Source: an uncultured Clostridia bacterium
GTDB lineage: Bacteria; Bacillota; Clostridia; Christensenellales; Aristaeellaceae
NCBI GenBank assembly: GCA_944363005.1
Contig: CALVTV010000117.1
Coordinates: 1-6,352 of the forward strand
DNA: 6,352 bases
Direction of reading: 5' to 3'
Shown piece by piece: positions 1-5,199 of this stretch. A model generated the notes under the pieces. That model had not been told where the DNA came from. It saw nothing but the letters and a program-made list of their open reading frames with translations, and ran no database searches. How positions within the stretch are numbered: the first letter of the stretch is position 1; each line of letters starts with the position of its first letter. The translations under genes were made by a program, and so were the position numbers.

Positions 1-1
1 A

Positions 2-868
2 CAGCGCATGATGGTCATCAAGGGCAGCGGCGGCGAGGGTAAGTCCCAGATCGGTACCGTCCTGTCCCATCTCTTTGGCTGCAATGCGAAGGACGGCAGC
101 GTGGGCAAGGTGTCCGAAAACCGCTTCGCCCGTGCTGATCTGGAGCACATCCATCTGCTGATCGACGATGACATGCGCATGGAAGCCCTGCGTCAGACCA
201 ACTACGTCAAGTCGCTGGTCACCGCACAGGGCCGCATGGATCTGGAAAAGAAGGGCAAGCAGAGCTATCAGGGCTGGATGGTCGCCCGGCTGCTGGTATT
301 CAGTAATGGCGACCTGCAATCCCTCTACGACCGCAGCAACGGCTTCTATCGCCGACAGCTGATTCTGACCACCAAGGAGCGCCCGCCTGACCGGGTGGAC
401 GATCCCGACATCGCGGAGAAGATGTGCCGCGAGATGGAAGGCATCTTTCTGTGGGCCTTTGAGGGGCTGCAGCGTCTGGTGGCGAATCATTTCCGCTTCT
501 CCGAAAGCGCCCGCGCCCGTTCCAACCGGGAGATGATTAAGCAGGACGCCAACAACGTGCTGCTCTTTATGGAAGCCGGGGACTACATCCGGCTCATGCC
601 AGAAGGGAAGGTCGGTTCGCAGGAGCTCTACGAGATTTACACCGTCTGGTGCCGGGAGAACGGCTTTTCGCCGCTTAAGAACCGGAGCTTCTCGGAATTC
701 CTGATCGCCAATCAGAAGAAGTACCACATCGAGCACTCCAACAACCTGACGAACCTCGTCGGCCGCCGCGTATGGGGGTTTACCGGCATTGAGCCGGTGC
801 TGAGGCTCCCGCTCAGAACCGCGGACGGCTGGCAGCGCGATTGCTCGGATGATAATCCCTTTATCTGA
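2..868 (+). CDS. SF3 replicative helicase (D5/P4-type primase-helicase), 3' part
   Basis: This is the C-terminal part of a phage/plasmid-type DNA helicase. The frame is open to the left edge, so the true start and any N-terminal primase domain lie outside the window. The motif order is that of superfamily 3. A Walker A loop GSGGEGKS (nt 23-46) is followed by a Walker B strand HLLIDDD (nt 152-172), a sensor-type segment LLVFSNGD with its Asn at nt 305-307, and a putative arginine finger in FYRRQL (nt 344-361). The last third (ELYEIYTVWCRENGF, then the stretch after KNRSF) resembles the winged-helix tail common in P4/D5 helicases. Such proteins form hexameric rings that open and unwind the element's origin. 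The neighbouring repeat array just after the stop codon fits that job. Family assignment is secure; whether the whole protein also has a primase domain cannot be seen. The ATG at nt 8 lies directly before the Walker A strand and is not a credible start. Confidence 0.88.
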   Translation, partial: QRMMVIKGSGGEGKSQIGTVLSHLFGCNAKDGSVGKVSENRFARADLEHIHLLIDDDMRMEALRQTNYVKSLVTAQGRMDLEKKGKQSYQGWMVARLLVFSNGDLQSLYDRSNGFYRRQLILTTKERPPDRVDDPDIAEKMCREMEGIFLWAFEGLQRLVANHFRFSESARARSNREMIKQDANNVLLFMEAGDYIRLMPEGKVGSQELYEIYTVWCRENGFSPLKNRSFSEFLIANQKKYHIEHSNNLTNLVGRRVWGFTGIEPVLRLPLRTADGWQRDCSDDNPFI

Positions 869-891
869 AATTCCCTATAAGTGAGAATTTC
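867..891. repeat. Small inverted repeat at the helicase stop codon
   Basis: GAAATTC (867-873) and GAATTTC (885-891) form a perfect 7-bp inverted repeat around an 11-nt spacer. It overlaps the last bases of the helicase stop codon. No T-run follows on the plus strand, so it does not look like an intrinsic terminator. It may be part of the protein-binding or origin region that continues into the larger repeat downstream, or may be chance. Confidence 0.35.
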
Positions 892-899
892 CGCGGTTC

Positions 900-957
900 T
901 CTGTGTACATACGTACACACATACAGCGGGATTGTACACATGTACGTATGTACGCAG
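900..957. repeat. 58-bp inverted repeat built of 8-bp iterated units
   Basis: The right arm is three head-to-tail 8-mers: TGTACACA (933-940), TGTACGTA (941-948) and TGTACGCA (949-956). The left arm, read on the minus strand from 925 to 902, is TGTATGTG, TGTACGTA and TGTACACA. The arms flank a 7-nt centre (926-932), and 20 of 24 positions pair, with 16 in a row in the outer part (one of them G-T). The array begins 33 nt after the helicase stop and is followed by DNA that is about 70% A+T up to 1010. It could be an iteron-type replication origin, an operator for an element regulator, or a transcribed hairpin. There is no U-tract after it on either strand, so a simple intrinsic terminator is unlikely. 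Confidence 0.8.
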
Positions 958-958
958 G

Positions 959-1010
959 AAAATACGGATTCTCCATTTACATAAACAAAAAAACACGAAG
1001 CATGAAAAAA
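959..1010. other. AT-rich segment after the repeat array
   Basis: This stretch contains 14 G/C in 52 bases, against clearly GC-rich genes on both sides, and includes runs of seven and six A. Next to iterated repeats and a hexameric helicase gene, such a segment could be a DNA-unwinding region. It may also hold the integrase promoter, but I could not find a convincing -35/-10 pair in it. Confidence 0.4.
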
Positions 1011-1046
1011 GGAGCTGACCCCTATACTCAGAATCATCACCACCCC

Positions 1047-1068
1047 GGAAGGCAGGAAAGCGCCTTCC
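1047..1068 (+). other. Hairpin in the integrase leader
   Basis: GGAAGGC (1047-1053) and GCCTTCC (1062-1068) pair perfectly over an 8-nt loop. It lies between the upstream purine-rich stretch at 1005-1014 and the ATG at 1087. No T-run follows it, so it is not an intrinsic terminator. It might affect translation of the leader, or be chance. Confidence 0.3.
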
Positions 1069-1162
1069 TTCGTCGAAAAGAATAACATGCTGACCGATGC
1101 GGGAGACGCAGCGCGTCAGGCGAACCTTGAAAACTCCAGCGCAGACCATACAGGCATGTCGG

Positions 1163-1168
1163 AAGGAG
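1163..1168 (+). promoter_or_regulatory. Ribosome binding site that sets the integrase start
   Basis: AAGGAG lies 8 nt before the ATG at 1177, which is near-ideal spacing. The in-frame ATG at 1087 has no comparable purine-rich site before it. This is why 1177 is preferred as the integrase start. Confidence 0.65.
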
Positions 1169-1176
1169 AAACCGAC

Positions 1177-2250
1177 ATGACGAAAAGAGAACGCGAACGC
1201 GTACAGATCGGCACGGACGCGGCTGGAAAGCCGGTATACACCTGGGTGGAGGGGAAGAACCGTCAGGACTTCCTGATCAAGGCCGCCCAAACGCTGCTGG
1301 CCTACGGGATGCTGGACGGCTGCAAGCCCGAACAGCAGGAGAAGGCACCGCAGACGCCGACCTTCCGGCAGTACGCGGAGCAGTGGTGGGAGCTGTACAA
1401 GCTGCCTAAGCTGCGGCATACGACGAGGACGACCTACCGAAATCTGCTGGACAACCATATCCTGCCGTACTTCGGCAAGCTGCGGCTTGAGGAAATCAGC
1501 ACGAACACCATTCAGGCTTTCTACAACGCGAACCGGGAGAAAGCCAAATCGACCACGCGCCAGATGTCCATCCTGCTGCATCAGGTCTTTGACATGGCGG
1601 TGGAGGACGGATACATGCGGACGAATCCGACCGAGAGCAAGCGCCTGTCGATGTTGGGCAGCAGGAAAAAGCGGGAAGCGCTGTCGATGCGGGAGGTGCA
1701 GGACATTCTGCAAAGCCTTGACCGGCTCCTGCCGCAGGAGCGGATGACGATTGCGCTGCTCCTGCTGACGGGCATGCGCAGGGGCGAAGCGCTGGGCCTT
1801 TGCTGGGAGCACATCGACTGGGACAGGAAGCTGATTCATGTGGAGCAGGCTGTGACGTTTTGCAACAACCAGCCCGTGCTGGGCGAGACGAAGAGCGAGG
1901 CTGGCAACAGGACGATTCCGCTGGACGCCCAGCTTGAGGCCATCCTGCTGCCCGAAAGGCGGGAAAGCGGCTTTGTCCTTGGGGACGTGGAAAAGCCCCT
2001 GACGGAGCGAACCTTCACGCGCCTTTGGCAGCGCATCAGCAAGAAGATCGATCTGCACGACGCGACGCCGCACATTTTCCGGCACACCTACATCACGATG
2101 GCGGCGTCCTCCGGGATCGACGTCAAGACGCTTCAGGAGATCGCGGGGCATTCGGACATCAAGATGACGATGGAACGCTATGCGCACGCCAGAGAGGAAA
2201 AGGTCATGCAGGCGGGCGCGATGATTGGGAATGTGTTCAAGGCGGGATGA
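1177..2250 (+). CDS. int: Tyrosine recombinase / integrase
   Basis: This 357-residue site-specific recombinase inserts and excises the element by strand exchange through a 3'-phosphotyrosine link. A short N-terminal arm-binding-like region (residues 1-55) precedes a SAM-like core-binding domain, which starts near TFRQYAEQWWEL and runs to about residue 150. The catalytic domain follows. The full active site is visible: R201 in TGMRRGE, K239 in TKSEAGNRTIPL, H299 and R302 in HIFRHTY, H325 in AGHSD and nucleophile Y335 in MERYAH. The enzyme therefore looks functional. Its stop lies 293 nt from the 3' end of a tRNA-Arg gene, the probable attachment site. The start at 1177 is chosen for its strong ribosome binding site. 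The frame is open further upstream with an ATG at 1087, which would give 387 residues, and it stays coding-like back to about 1024. No excisionase gene is recognisable upstream. Confidence 0.93.
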   Translation: MTKRERERVQIGTDAAGKPVYTWVEGKNRQDFLIKAAQTLLAYGMLDGCKPEQQEKAPQTPTFRQYAEQWWELYKLPKLRHTTRTTYRNLLDNHILPYFGKLRLEEISTNTIQAFYNANREKAKSTTRQMSILLHQVFDMAVEDGYMRTNPTESKRLSMLGSRKKREALSMREVQDILQSLDRLLPQERMTIALLLLTGMRRGEALGLCWEHIDWDRKLIHVEQAVTFCNNQPVLGETKSEAGNRTIPLDAQLEAILLPERRESGFVLGDVEKPLTERTFTRLWQRISKKIDLHDATPHIFRHTYITMAASSGIDVKTLQEIAGHSDIKMTMERYAHAREEKVMQAGAMIGNVFKAG

Positions 2251-2255
2251 GGCGG

Positions 2256-2357
2256 TTTGTGCCAAGCCTGTGCCAAAGCGATGTGCGAAAAAACACAGGC
2301 AGCACAAGGGAAAAACGGCACCCCCTGAACAGGTTTTGTGCCATGATTTGTGCCAAA
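2256..2357. repeat. TTTGTGCCAA repeats, candidate integrase arm sites
   Basis: Four direct copies of TGTGCCA lie between the integrase stop and the tRNA: TTTGTGCCAA (2256-2265), TGTGCCAAA (2269-2277), TTTGTGCCA (2335-2343) and TTTGTGCCAAA (2347-2357). A weaker copy, TGTGCGAAA, is at 2282-2290. They form two clusters with 11-13 bp steps, close to one helical turn, about 70 bp apart. Tyrosine integrases of the lambda and Tn916 type bind short direct repeats beside the crossover site with their N-terminal domain, so these are inferred arm-type sites. Confidence 0.55.
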
Positions 2358-2403
2358 TCGCCCATTTTTATCAAAACTACCAGAATCGACCGGCTCCAAA
2401 GCG

Positions 2404-2449
2404 AAAAAAGCCGCGGCGCGTCTTCTTGACAGGAGGGCGCGCTGCGGCT
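2404..2449 (-). terminator. Intrinsic terminator, second after tRNA-Arg
   Basis: A 12-bp stem is formed by 2409-2420 and 2438-2449, with one mismatch in DNA that is a permitted wobble in one transcript sense, around a 17-nt loop. On the minus strand the stem is followed by six T (A-run at 2404-2409). On the plus strand there is no T-run. It faces transcription coming from the tRNA and would keep it from running into the integrase gene on the antisense strand. Confidence 0.75.
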
Positions 2450-2501
2450 GGTCAGATTCAAAAAACCAAGCAATATCAGGAAAAATTCTCTTTAAAACGA
2501 C

Positions 2502-2541
2502 AAAAGAAAAACCGCCAACGGCGCGAAGCACGTCAACGGTT
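2502..2541 (-). terminator. Intrinsic terminator directly after tRNA-Arg
   Basis: On the minus strand, AACCGTTGACG (2541-2531) pairs with CGTTGGCGGTT (2520-2510). The 11-bp stem contains three G-U pairs and closes a 10-nt loop. It is followed by a T-rich tract TTTTTCTTTT (2511-2502). It begins three bases after the encoded CCA end of the tRNA, so it is the natural end of the tRNA transcript. Confidence 0.7.
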
Positions 2542-2543
2542 TG

Positions 2544-2592
2544 TGGTGCACCCAACAGGATTCGAACCTGTGGCCTTTTGATTCGTAGTCAA
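2544..2592. other. Probable attachment site (att) in the tRNA-Arg 3' half
   Basis: The integrase and its candidate arm repeats lie immediately beyond the tRNA 3' end. In this layout the crossover core normally lies in the 3' half of the tRNA, from the anticodon or T loop to the CCA end. A second partial copy of this sequence should mark the far end of the element. No second copy occurs inside the window, so the core limits given here are only a bracket. Confidence 0.55.
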
Positions 2593-2620
2593 ACGCTCTA
2601 TCCAGCTGAGCTATGGGTGC
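2544..2620 (-). tRNA. tRNA-Arg (anticodon ACG)
   Basis: The minus strand folds as a complete cloverleaf. The acceptor stem is GCACCCA/TGGGTGC, the D stem GCTC/GAGC, the anticodon stem TTTGA/TCAAA with loop CTACGAA, and the T stem ACAGG/CCTGT with loop TTCGAAT. The variable loop is 5 nt. Anticodon ACG reads arginine CGN codons after A34 is deaminated to inosine. The body is 74 nt (2547-2620), with discriminator A at 2547 and a genome-encoded CCA at 2546-2544. The gene is intact, so the element inserted at its 3' end has restored the sequence. It has its own consensus promoter and terminators. Confidence 0.96.
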
Positions 2621-2641
2621 GTTTCATTTGGAACATGAAAG

Positions 2642-2670
2642 ATTATAGCAGAATGGCGGGAGGATGTCAA
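2642..2670 (-). promoter_or_regulatory. Consensus sigma-A promoter of tRNA-Arg
   Basis: On the minus strand a perfect TTGACA (2670-2665) and a perfect TATAAT (2647-2642) are separated by 17 bp. Transcription would start near 2635, about 15 nt before the mature 5' end of the tRNA at 2620. Such strength is usual for stable RNA genes. Confidence 0.9.
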
Positions 2671-2797
2671 CCCCTTTTTTTACTTTTTTTCGCCGGATTT
2701 GGAAATTTGTGGCGGGCGCGGCATGCTTTTGCGCGGGCAATGTGGCCCCAATTGGTCATATTGCGGGCGGTGCCTTTTGTTTCTTCTGCGAAAGGAC

Positions 2798-2826
2798 TTG
2801 AAAAATGGCGTACAACGTGCTATTCT
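2798..2826 (+). promoter_or_regulatory. Promoter of the Lrp/AsnC-type regulator gene
   Basis: TTGAAA (2798-2803) and TATTCT (2821-2826) are separated by 17 bp, predicting a start near 2833 and a leader of about 40 nt. A perfect 8-bp palindrome CCAATTGG (2748-2755) lies about 43 bp upstream and could be a regulator site, though this is weak. The rest of the gap between the tRNA promoter and this one (2671-2797) shows no gene. Confidence 0.6.
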
Positions 2827-2874
2827 CTTTCTGAATTGAATGCCGCCGCAGACGGGGAAACGGAGAGATGGGAC

Positions 2875-3327
2875 ATGGATACGATCGACAGACGCATATT
2901 GACGATCCTTCAGGAAAACGCGAGAACGCCGCTCAAGGTGATTGCCGAGCAGGTGTTTCTCTCTTCGCCCGCGGTCAGCGCGCGCATTGAACGCCTGGAG
3001 CAGGCCGGATACATCACCGGCTATCAGGCGCAGATCTCCTGCGCGGCGATGGGCTATCAGATCAAGGCATTCATCAATCTGGAGGTTGAACCCAGCCAGA
3101 AGCCCGAGTTTTATCCCTATATCGAGGCCTGCCCCAACGTGATGGAATGCAACTGCGTCACGGGCGATTATTCCATGCTCATCAAGGTCGCCTTCCATAC
3201 GACGCAGGAGCTTGACCAGTTCATTAACCAGCTGCACCGCTTTGGCCGAACGCGCACGCAGATCGTGTTTTCCACCTCCGTGGAGCATCGCGGCATCCCG
3301 GCATTGCTCCCGGAAGAAAAGGAATGA
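2875..3327 (+). CDS. Lrp/AsnC family transcriptional regulator
   Basis: This 150-residue protein has the usual length and layout of feast/famine regulators. An N-terminal helix-turn-helix begins at MDTIDRRILTILQENART, with the recognition region at about residues 20-41 (LSSPAVSARIERLEQAG). A linker strand leads into a RAM-type ligand-binding and oligomerisation domain at about 62-140. That domain carries the family's typical turn VTGDYSMLIKV (G97-D98-Y99) and the late strand segment TRTQIVFST. Members bind DNA as dimers to octamers and usually sense amino acids. The start is fixed by GGAGAG (2862-2867), 7 nt before the ATG. The open frame extends much further upstream, but that part runs through the tRNA and promoter and is not coding. 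The gene is alone in its transcription unit, so its target and ligand cannot be inferred. It could be an autoregulator or a regulator of remote amino-acid genes. Confidence 0.92.
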   Translation: MDTIDRRILTILQENARTPLKVIAEQVFLSSPAVSARIERLEQAGYITGYQAQISCAAMGYQIKAFINLEVEPSQKPEFYPYIEACPNVMECNCVTGDYSMLIKVAFHTTQELDQFINQLHRFGRTRTQIVFSTSVEHRGIPALLPEEKE

Positions 3328-3366
3328 GCGCCTGCCCAAGCGTACGCAAAGCGCATAGAAAGTCAA

Positions 3367-3397
3367 AGGACGCCCCGCAAGGGGGGCGTCCTCTTTT
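3367..3397. terminator. Shared terminator between convergent genes
   Basis: A 10-bp GC-rich stem (3367-3376 with 3383-3392, core GGACGCCCC/GGGGCGTCC) closes a 6-nt loop. On the plus strand TCTTTT follows, ending the Lrp-type gene. On the minus strand the flank is only partly T-rich (CTTTGACTTT), so it may also stop the oppositely oriented secreted-protein gene, though less strongly. Confidence 0.85.
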
Positions 3398-3400
3398 GGT

Positions 3401-5041
3401 TTAGTTGGAAGTGCCCGAAAGAATCGCGCGGGTTTCTTCGGGAACCGCGTCGTAGAACGCTACCGCCAGCGCTTCGCCGGAGGCGGACGCTTCCGCCACA
3501 AGGGCCATCAGGTCCTCCTGCGTGGCCGTATCCAGCGACACTTCGGTCAGCGCCTGCGGGGCATAGTCCTCGCTGGAGAAGAGAATTTGCAGGCCGAAGC
3601 GCTTAAGACCGATATCGGGCGCGCTTTCCAGAATGCTGTAGCTGCCGGTCAAGCCGCTTTCCGCCAGCTCAACGATCATGCTGCCGGTCGCGGTGACGGT
3701 GGAGCTCTGGGTGCCCACGTACGTGTCCAAGCTCATCGTCACGTCGGTCTGTTCGCCGCCCAAAGCGGTCAGGGACGACTTGGCCAACTGATTCGCGATC
3801 ATTTGAATCGACTGCCCGTCAGCCGTCATGCTCATGTTGTACTGAACAGTGGATTCCACGCCGGGCTGGCCGTCGGTCTGCGAGGGGGCGGTATCGACGG
3901 CGTAGTCGAGGCTGAACACGACTTCACTGTTCGCGATGACCACCATTTCCGCCGTCAGGTTTGCGCTCAGCGCGTCGGCCGGATCGACCGCGACCGTGCC
4001 GGAGAGGGAGAAGGCGTTGTCTACCTGCTCGTCGGCGCCCATGGTGAAGAGCAGCAGCTCGTAGACGGCGGTGTTCGCCTCTTCGCCCGGATACAGGAAC
4101 GCGCCGGCGTATTCGCACGAGTTGTCCGGCTCGGTGTTGAAGTATTCGAGGTAGAGCAGGTTGTCGTTGTCATCCAGCGCAAAGGTCAGGATCGCGGGAT
4201 ACTCCGTGTCGGTGAAGCCCGCCACCGCATCGCGCAGGCTCTGGCAAAACTCGACGGTGGTCATCGGGGTATCCGCACTGGAGAGCACGCCGTCCAGCAG
4301 CGCGCAGAGCGTGGTGTCCGCTTCCAGCTGCTGCGTCAGCTTGTTGACCAGGTTGGCGAAGTCCTGCTCGGTCACGTAGATGTCCACCACGAGCGCGGAG
4401 GCGGGGTAGTCCTCGTCCGCTTCGAGGTTCTCGTGCATGTCCATCGGCAGCGCAAGCAGCCAGTCCTCCACGGTCTGCACATAGGGCTGGGCCAGGCTCG
4501 CGGCCAGATTCACGTAGCTTTGAACGGAGGAAAGCAGCAGATCCAGCGCCGCGTTCAGATCCAGGTCGCGCAGGCTCATCACCATCGCGATGTCGCTGTC
4601 AGACAGGCCCGCCATGGACAGCAGCTTTTCCCAAGAGGCGGTCACGCACTTGCCTTCGATCAGGCTGCTGTCGATGCGCACGCCGTCGTAGGTCAGGTCG
4701 ATGGCGGCGTCCGCTGCCACGGCGCCGTTGCCGGCGTCATAGGTACCGGTCAGCTCCAGGCGGACGCCATCCTGGAGGCGGCAGACGCCCATGCGCAGCG
4801 TTGCACTGTTGAACAGCGCAAGCACGGCATCGAGCATTTCCTGCTCCTCGCTGCTCATGCCCAGGGCAACGGCATCCATCTCCATGGCCAGGGACAAATC
4901 CGAGTTGATCATCTTTCCGCTGTTCCATACGTCGCTGAAAATAGCGGTTGTCGTCTCCCCGGGCATATAGGCCGTTTCAGCTACCGCGCACGGCAAAGCC
5001 AGCAAGAGGCACAAGAGCAGAGCAAGCAATGTCTTGAACAT
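3401..5041 (-). CDS. Secreted acidic protein of unknown function
   Basis: The 546-residue product starts with a clear Sec signal peptide. It has a basic K3, a hydrophobic core LLALLLCLLLALP and a likely type I cleavage site AVA|E after A21. C18 is preceded by P, which does not fit a lipobox, so it is probably not a lipoprotein. No second membrane segment, sortase motif or repeat domain is seen. The mature part is rich in D, E, S, T and A and has five cysteines. It alternates helical stretches (about 120-200, LLSMAGL to LLALPMD) with strand-like segments (ATGSMIVEL, FSLDYAVDT) in the C-terminal half. I do not recognise the family. The start is supported by AGGAGG 7 nt before the ATG and by a good promoter upstream. 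A long open frame on the opposite strand (3587-5152) is a shadow. It is divergent from the PadR-type gene, so co-regulation is possible but unproven. Confidence 0.85.
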   Translation of the reverse strand: MFKTLLALLLCLLLALPCAVAETAYMPGETTTAIFSDVWNSGKMINSDLSLAMEMDAVALGMSSEEQEMLDAVLALFNSATLRMGVCRLQDGVRLELTGTYDAGNGAVAADAAIDLTYDGVRIDSSLIEGKCVTASWEKLLSMAGLSDSDIAMVMSLRDLDLNAALDLLLSSVQSYVNLAASLAQPYVQTVEDWLLALPMDMHENLEADEDYPASALVVDIYVTEQDFANLVNKLTQQLEADTTLCALLDGVLSSADTPMTTVEFCQSLRDAVAGFTDTEYPAILTFALDDNDNLLYLEYFNTEPDNSCEYAGAFLYPGEEANTAVYELLLFTMGADEQVDNAFSLSGTVAVDPADALSANLTAEMVVIANSEVVFSLDYAVDTAPSQTDGQPGVESTVQYNMSMTADGQSIQMIANQLAKSSLTALGGEQTDVTMSLDTYVGTQSSTVTATGSMIVELAESGLTGSYSILESAPDIGLKRFGLQILFSSEDYAPQALTEVSLDTATQEDLMALVAEASASGEALAVAFYDAVPEETRAILSGTSN

Positions 5042-5059
5042 GTTTCATCCTCCTTTTTC

Positions 5060-5080
5060 GATCGAAGATCGTTGAGCTCA
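5060..5080 (-). promoter_or_regulatory. Palindromes in the leader of the secreted-protein gene
   Basis: Two small palindromes sit between the predicted transcription start and the ribosome binding site: TGAGCTCA (5073-5080), abutting the -10 box, and CGATC-GAA-GATCG (5060-5072). They could be operator half-sites or a short leader hairpin. Both are short, so chance is possible. Confidence 0.35.
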
Positions 5081-5109
5081 TTATACATGGAAAGAGATGG
5101 CTACGTCAA
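5080..5109 (-). promoter_or_regulatory. Promoter of the secreted-protein gene
   Basis: On the minus strand TTGACG (5109-5104) and a perfect TATAAT (5085-5080) are 18 bp apart. Transcription would start near 5073, giving a leader of about 30 nt before the ATG at 5041. Confidence 0.75.
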
Positions 5110-5126
5110 CCGGGCGCGGGGGTTTG

Positions 5127-5177
5127 GAAAAAATTTTAACGAAATACATTGACAGGCGAGGTATTGCGTGATATACT
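5127..5177 (+). promoter_or_regulatory. Promoter of the PadR-type operon, with A/T-rich upstream element
   Basis: A perfect TTGACA (5149-5154) and TATACT (5172-5177) are separated by 17 bp. Directly upstream, 5127-5148 is A/T rich with AAAAAATTTT, as in an UP element. Transcription would start near 5184, leaving a leader of only about 16 nt with GGAGG (5188-5192) 7 nt before the ATG at 5200. Confidence 0.82.
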
Positions 5178-5184
5178 GTATGTC
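5170..5184. promoter_or_regulatory. Candidate PadR operator over the -10 box
   Basis: GATATAC-T-GTATGTC is a 15-bp palindrome with one mismatched pair, centred on 5177 and covering the -10 box and the transcription start. PadR-type repressors bind inverted repeats and often repress their own operon, so autorepression is inferred. Confidence 0.5.
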
Positions 5185-5199
5185 GTCGGAGGTGATGAA

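Larger units (their letters stand above)
1..2546. mobile_element. Terminal part of a tRNA-Arg-inserted integrative element
   Basis: This stretch holds a replicative helicase of phage/plasmid type, a tyrosine integrase and candidate integrase-binding repeats, and it stops at the 3' end of an intact tRNA-Arg gene. Site-specific elements commonly insert in tRNA 3' ends and keep their integrase gene next to the tRNA, so the right-hand boundary is inferred to lie in or at the tRNA 3' half. The other end is outside the window, so the element could be a satellite, genomic island, prophage or ICE. No capsid, conjugation or cargo gene is visible here to decide which. Composition is not obviously different from the flanking chromosome. 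Confidence 0.75.

Noticed and set aside
902..956. CRISPR-like array
   Set aside because: The units are only 8 bp, adjacent without spacers and arranged as an inverted repeat, so this is not a repeat-spacer array.
903..1085. 60-residue plus-strand open frame between helicase and integrase, as a possible excisionase
   Set aside because: It starts at a GTG inside the inverted repeat without a ribosome binding site, and shows no helix-turn-helix-like pattern.
712..2307. 531-residue open frame on the minus strand opposite the integrase
   Set aside because: It is an antisense shadow of a gene with a complete catalytic motif set. It has no good ribosome binding site, and its translation is rich in R, H, L and P, as expected for the reverse of GC-rich coding sequence.
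2225..2581. 118-residue plus-strand open frame after the integrase
   Set aside because: It overlaps the integrase end, two terminator hairpins and the antisense of the tRNA. No ribosome binding site or domain pattern is seen.
2350..2874. Upstream extension of the Lrp/AsnC frame
   Set aside because: It would translate through the tRNA gene (antisense), the tRNA promoter and the gene's own promoter. The family's N-terminus matches the ATG at 2875.
4979..5041. Lipoprotein signal on the secreted protein
   Set aside because: The cysteine at position 18 is preceded by P in LALPC, which does not fit a lipobox. AVA|E after residue 21 is a good type I site.
3587..5152. 521-residue open frame on the plus strand opposite the secreted protein
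   Set aside because: The minus-strand gene has a signal peptide, ribosome binding site and promoter. The plus-strand translation is H/R/G/V-rich without domains and runs through the divergent promoter region.
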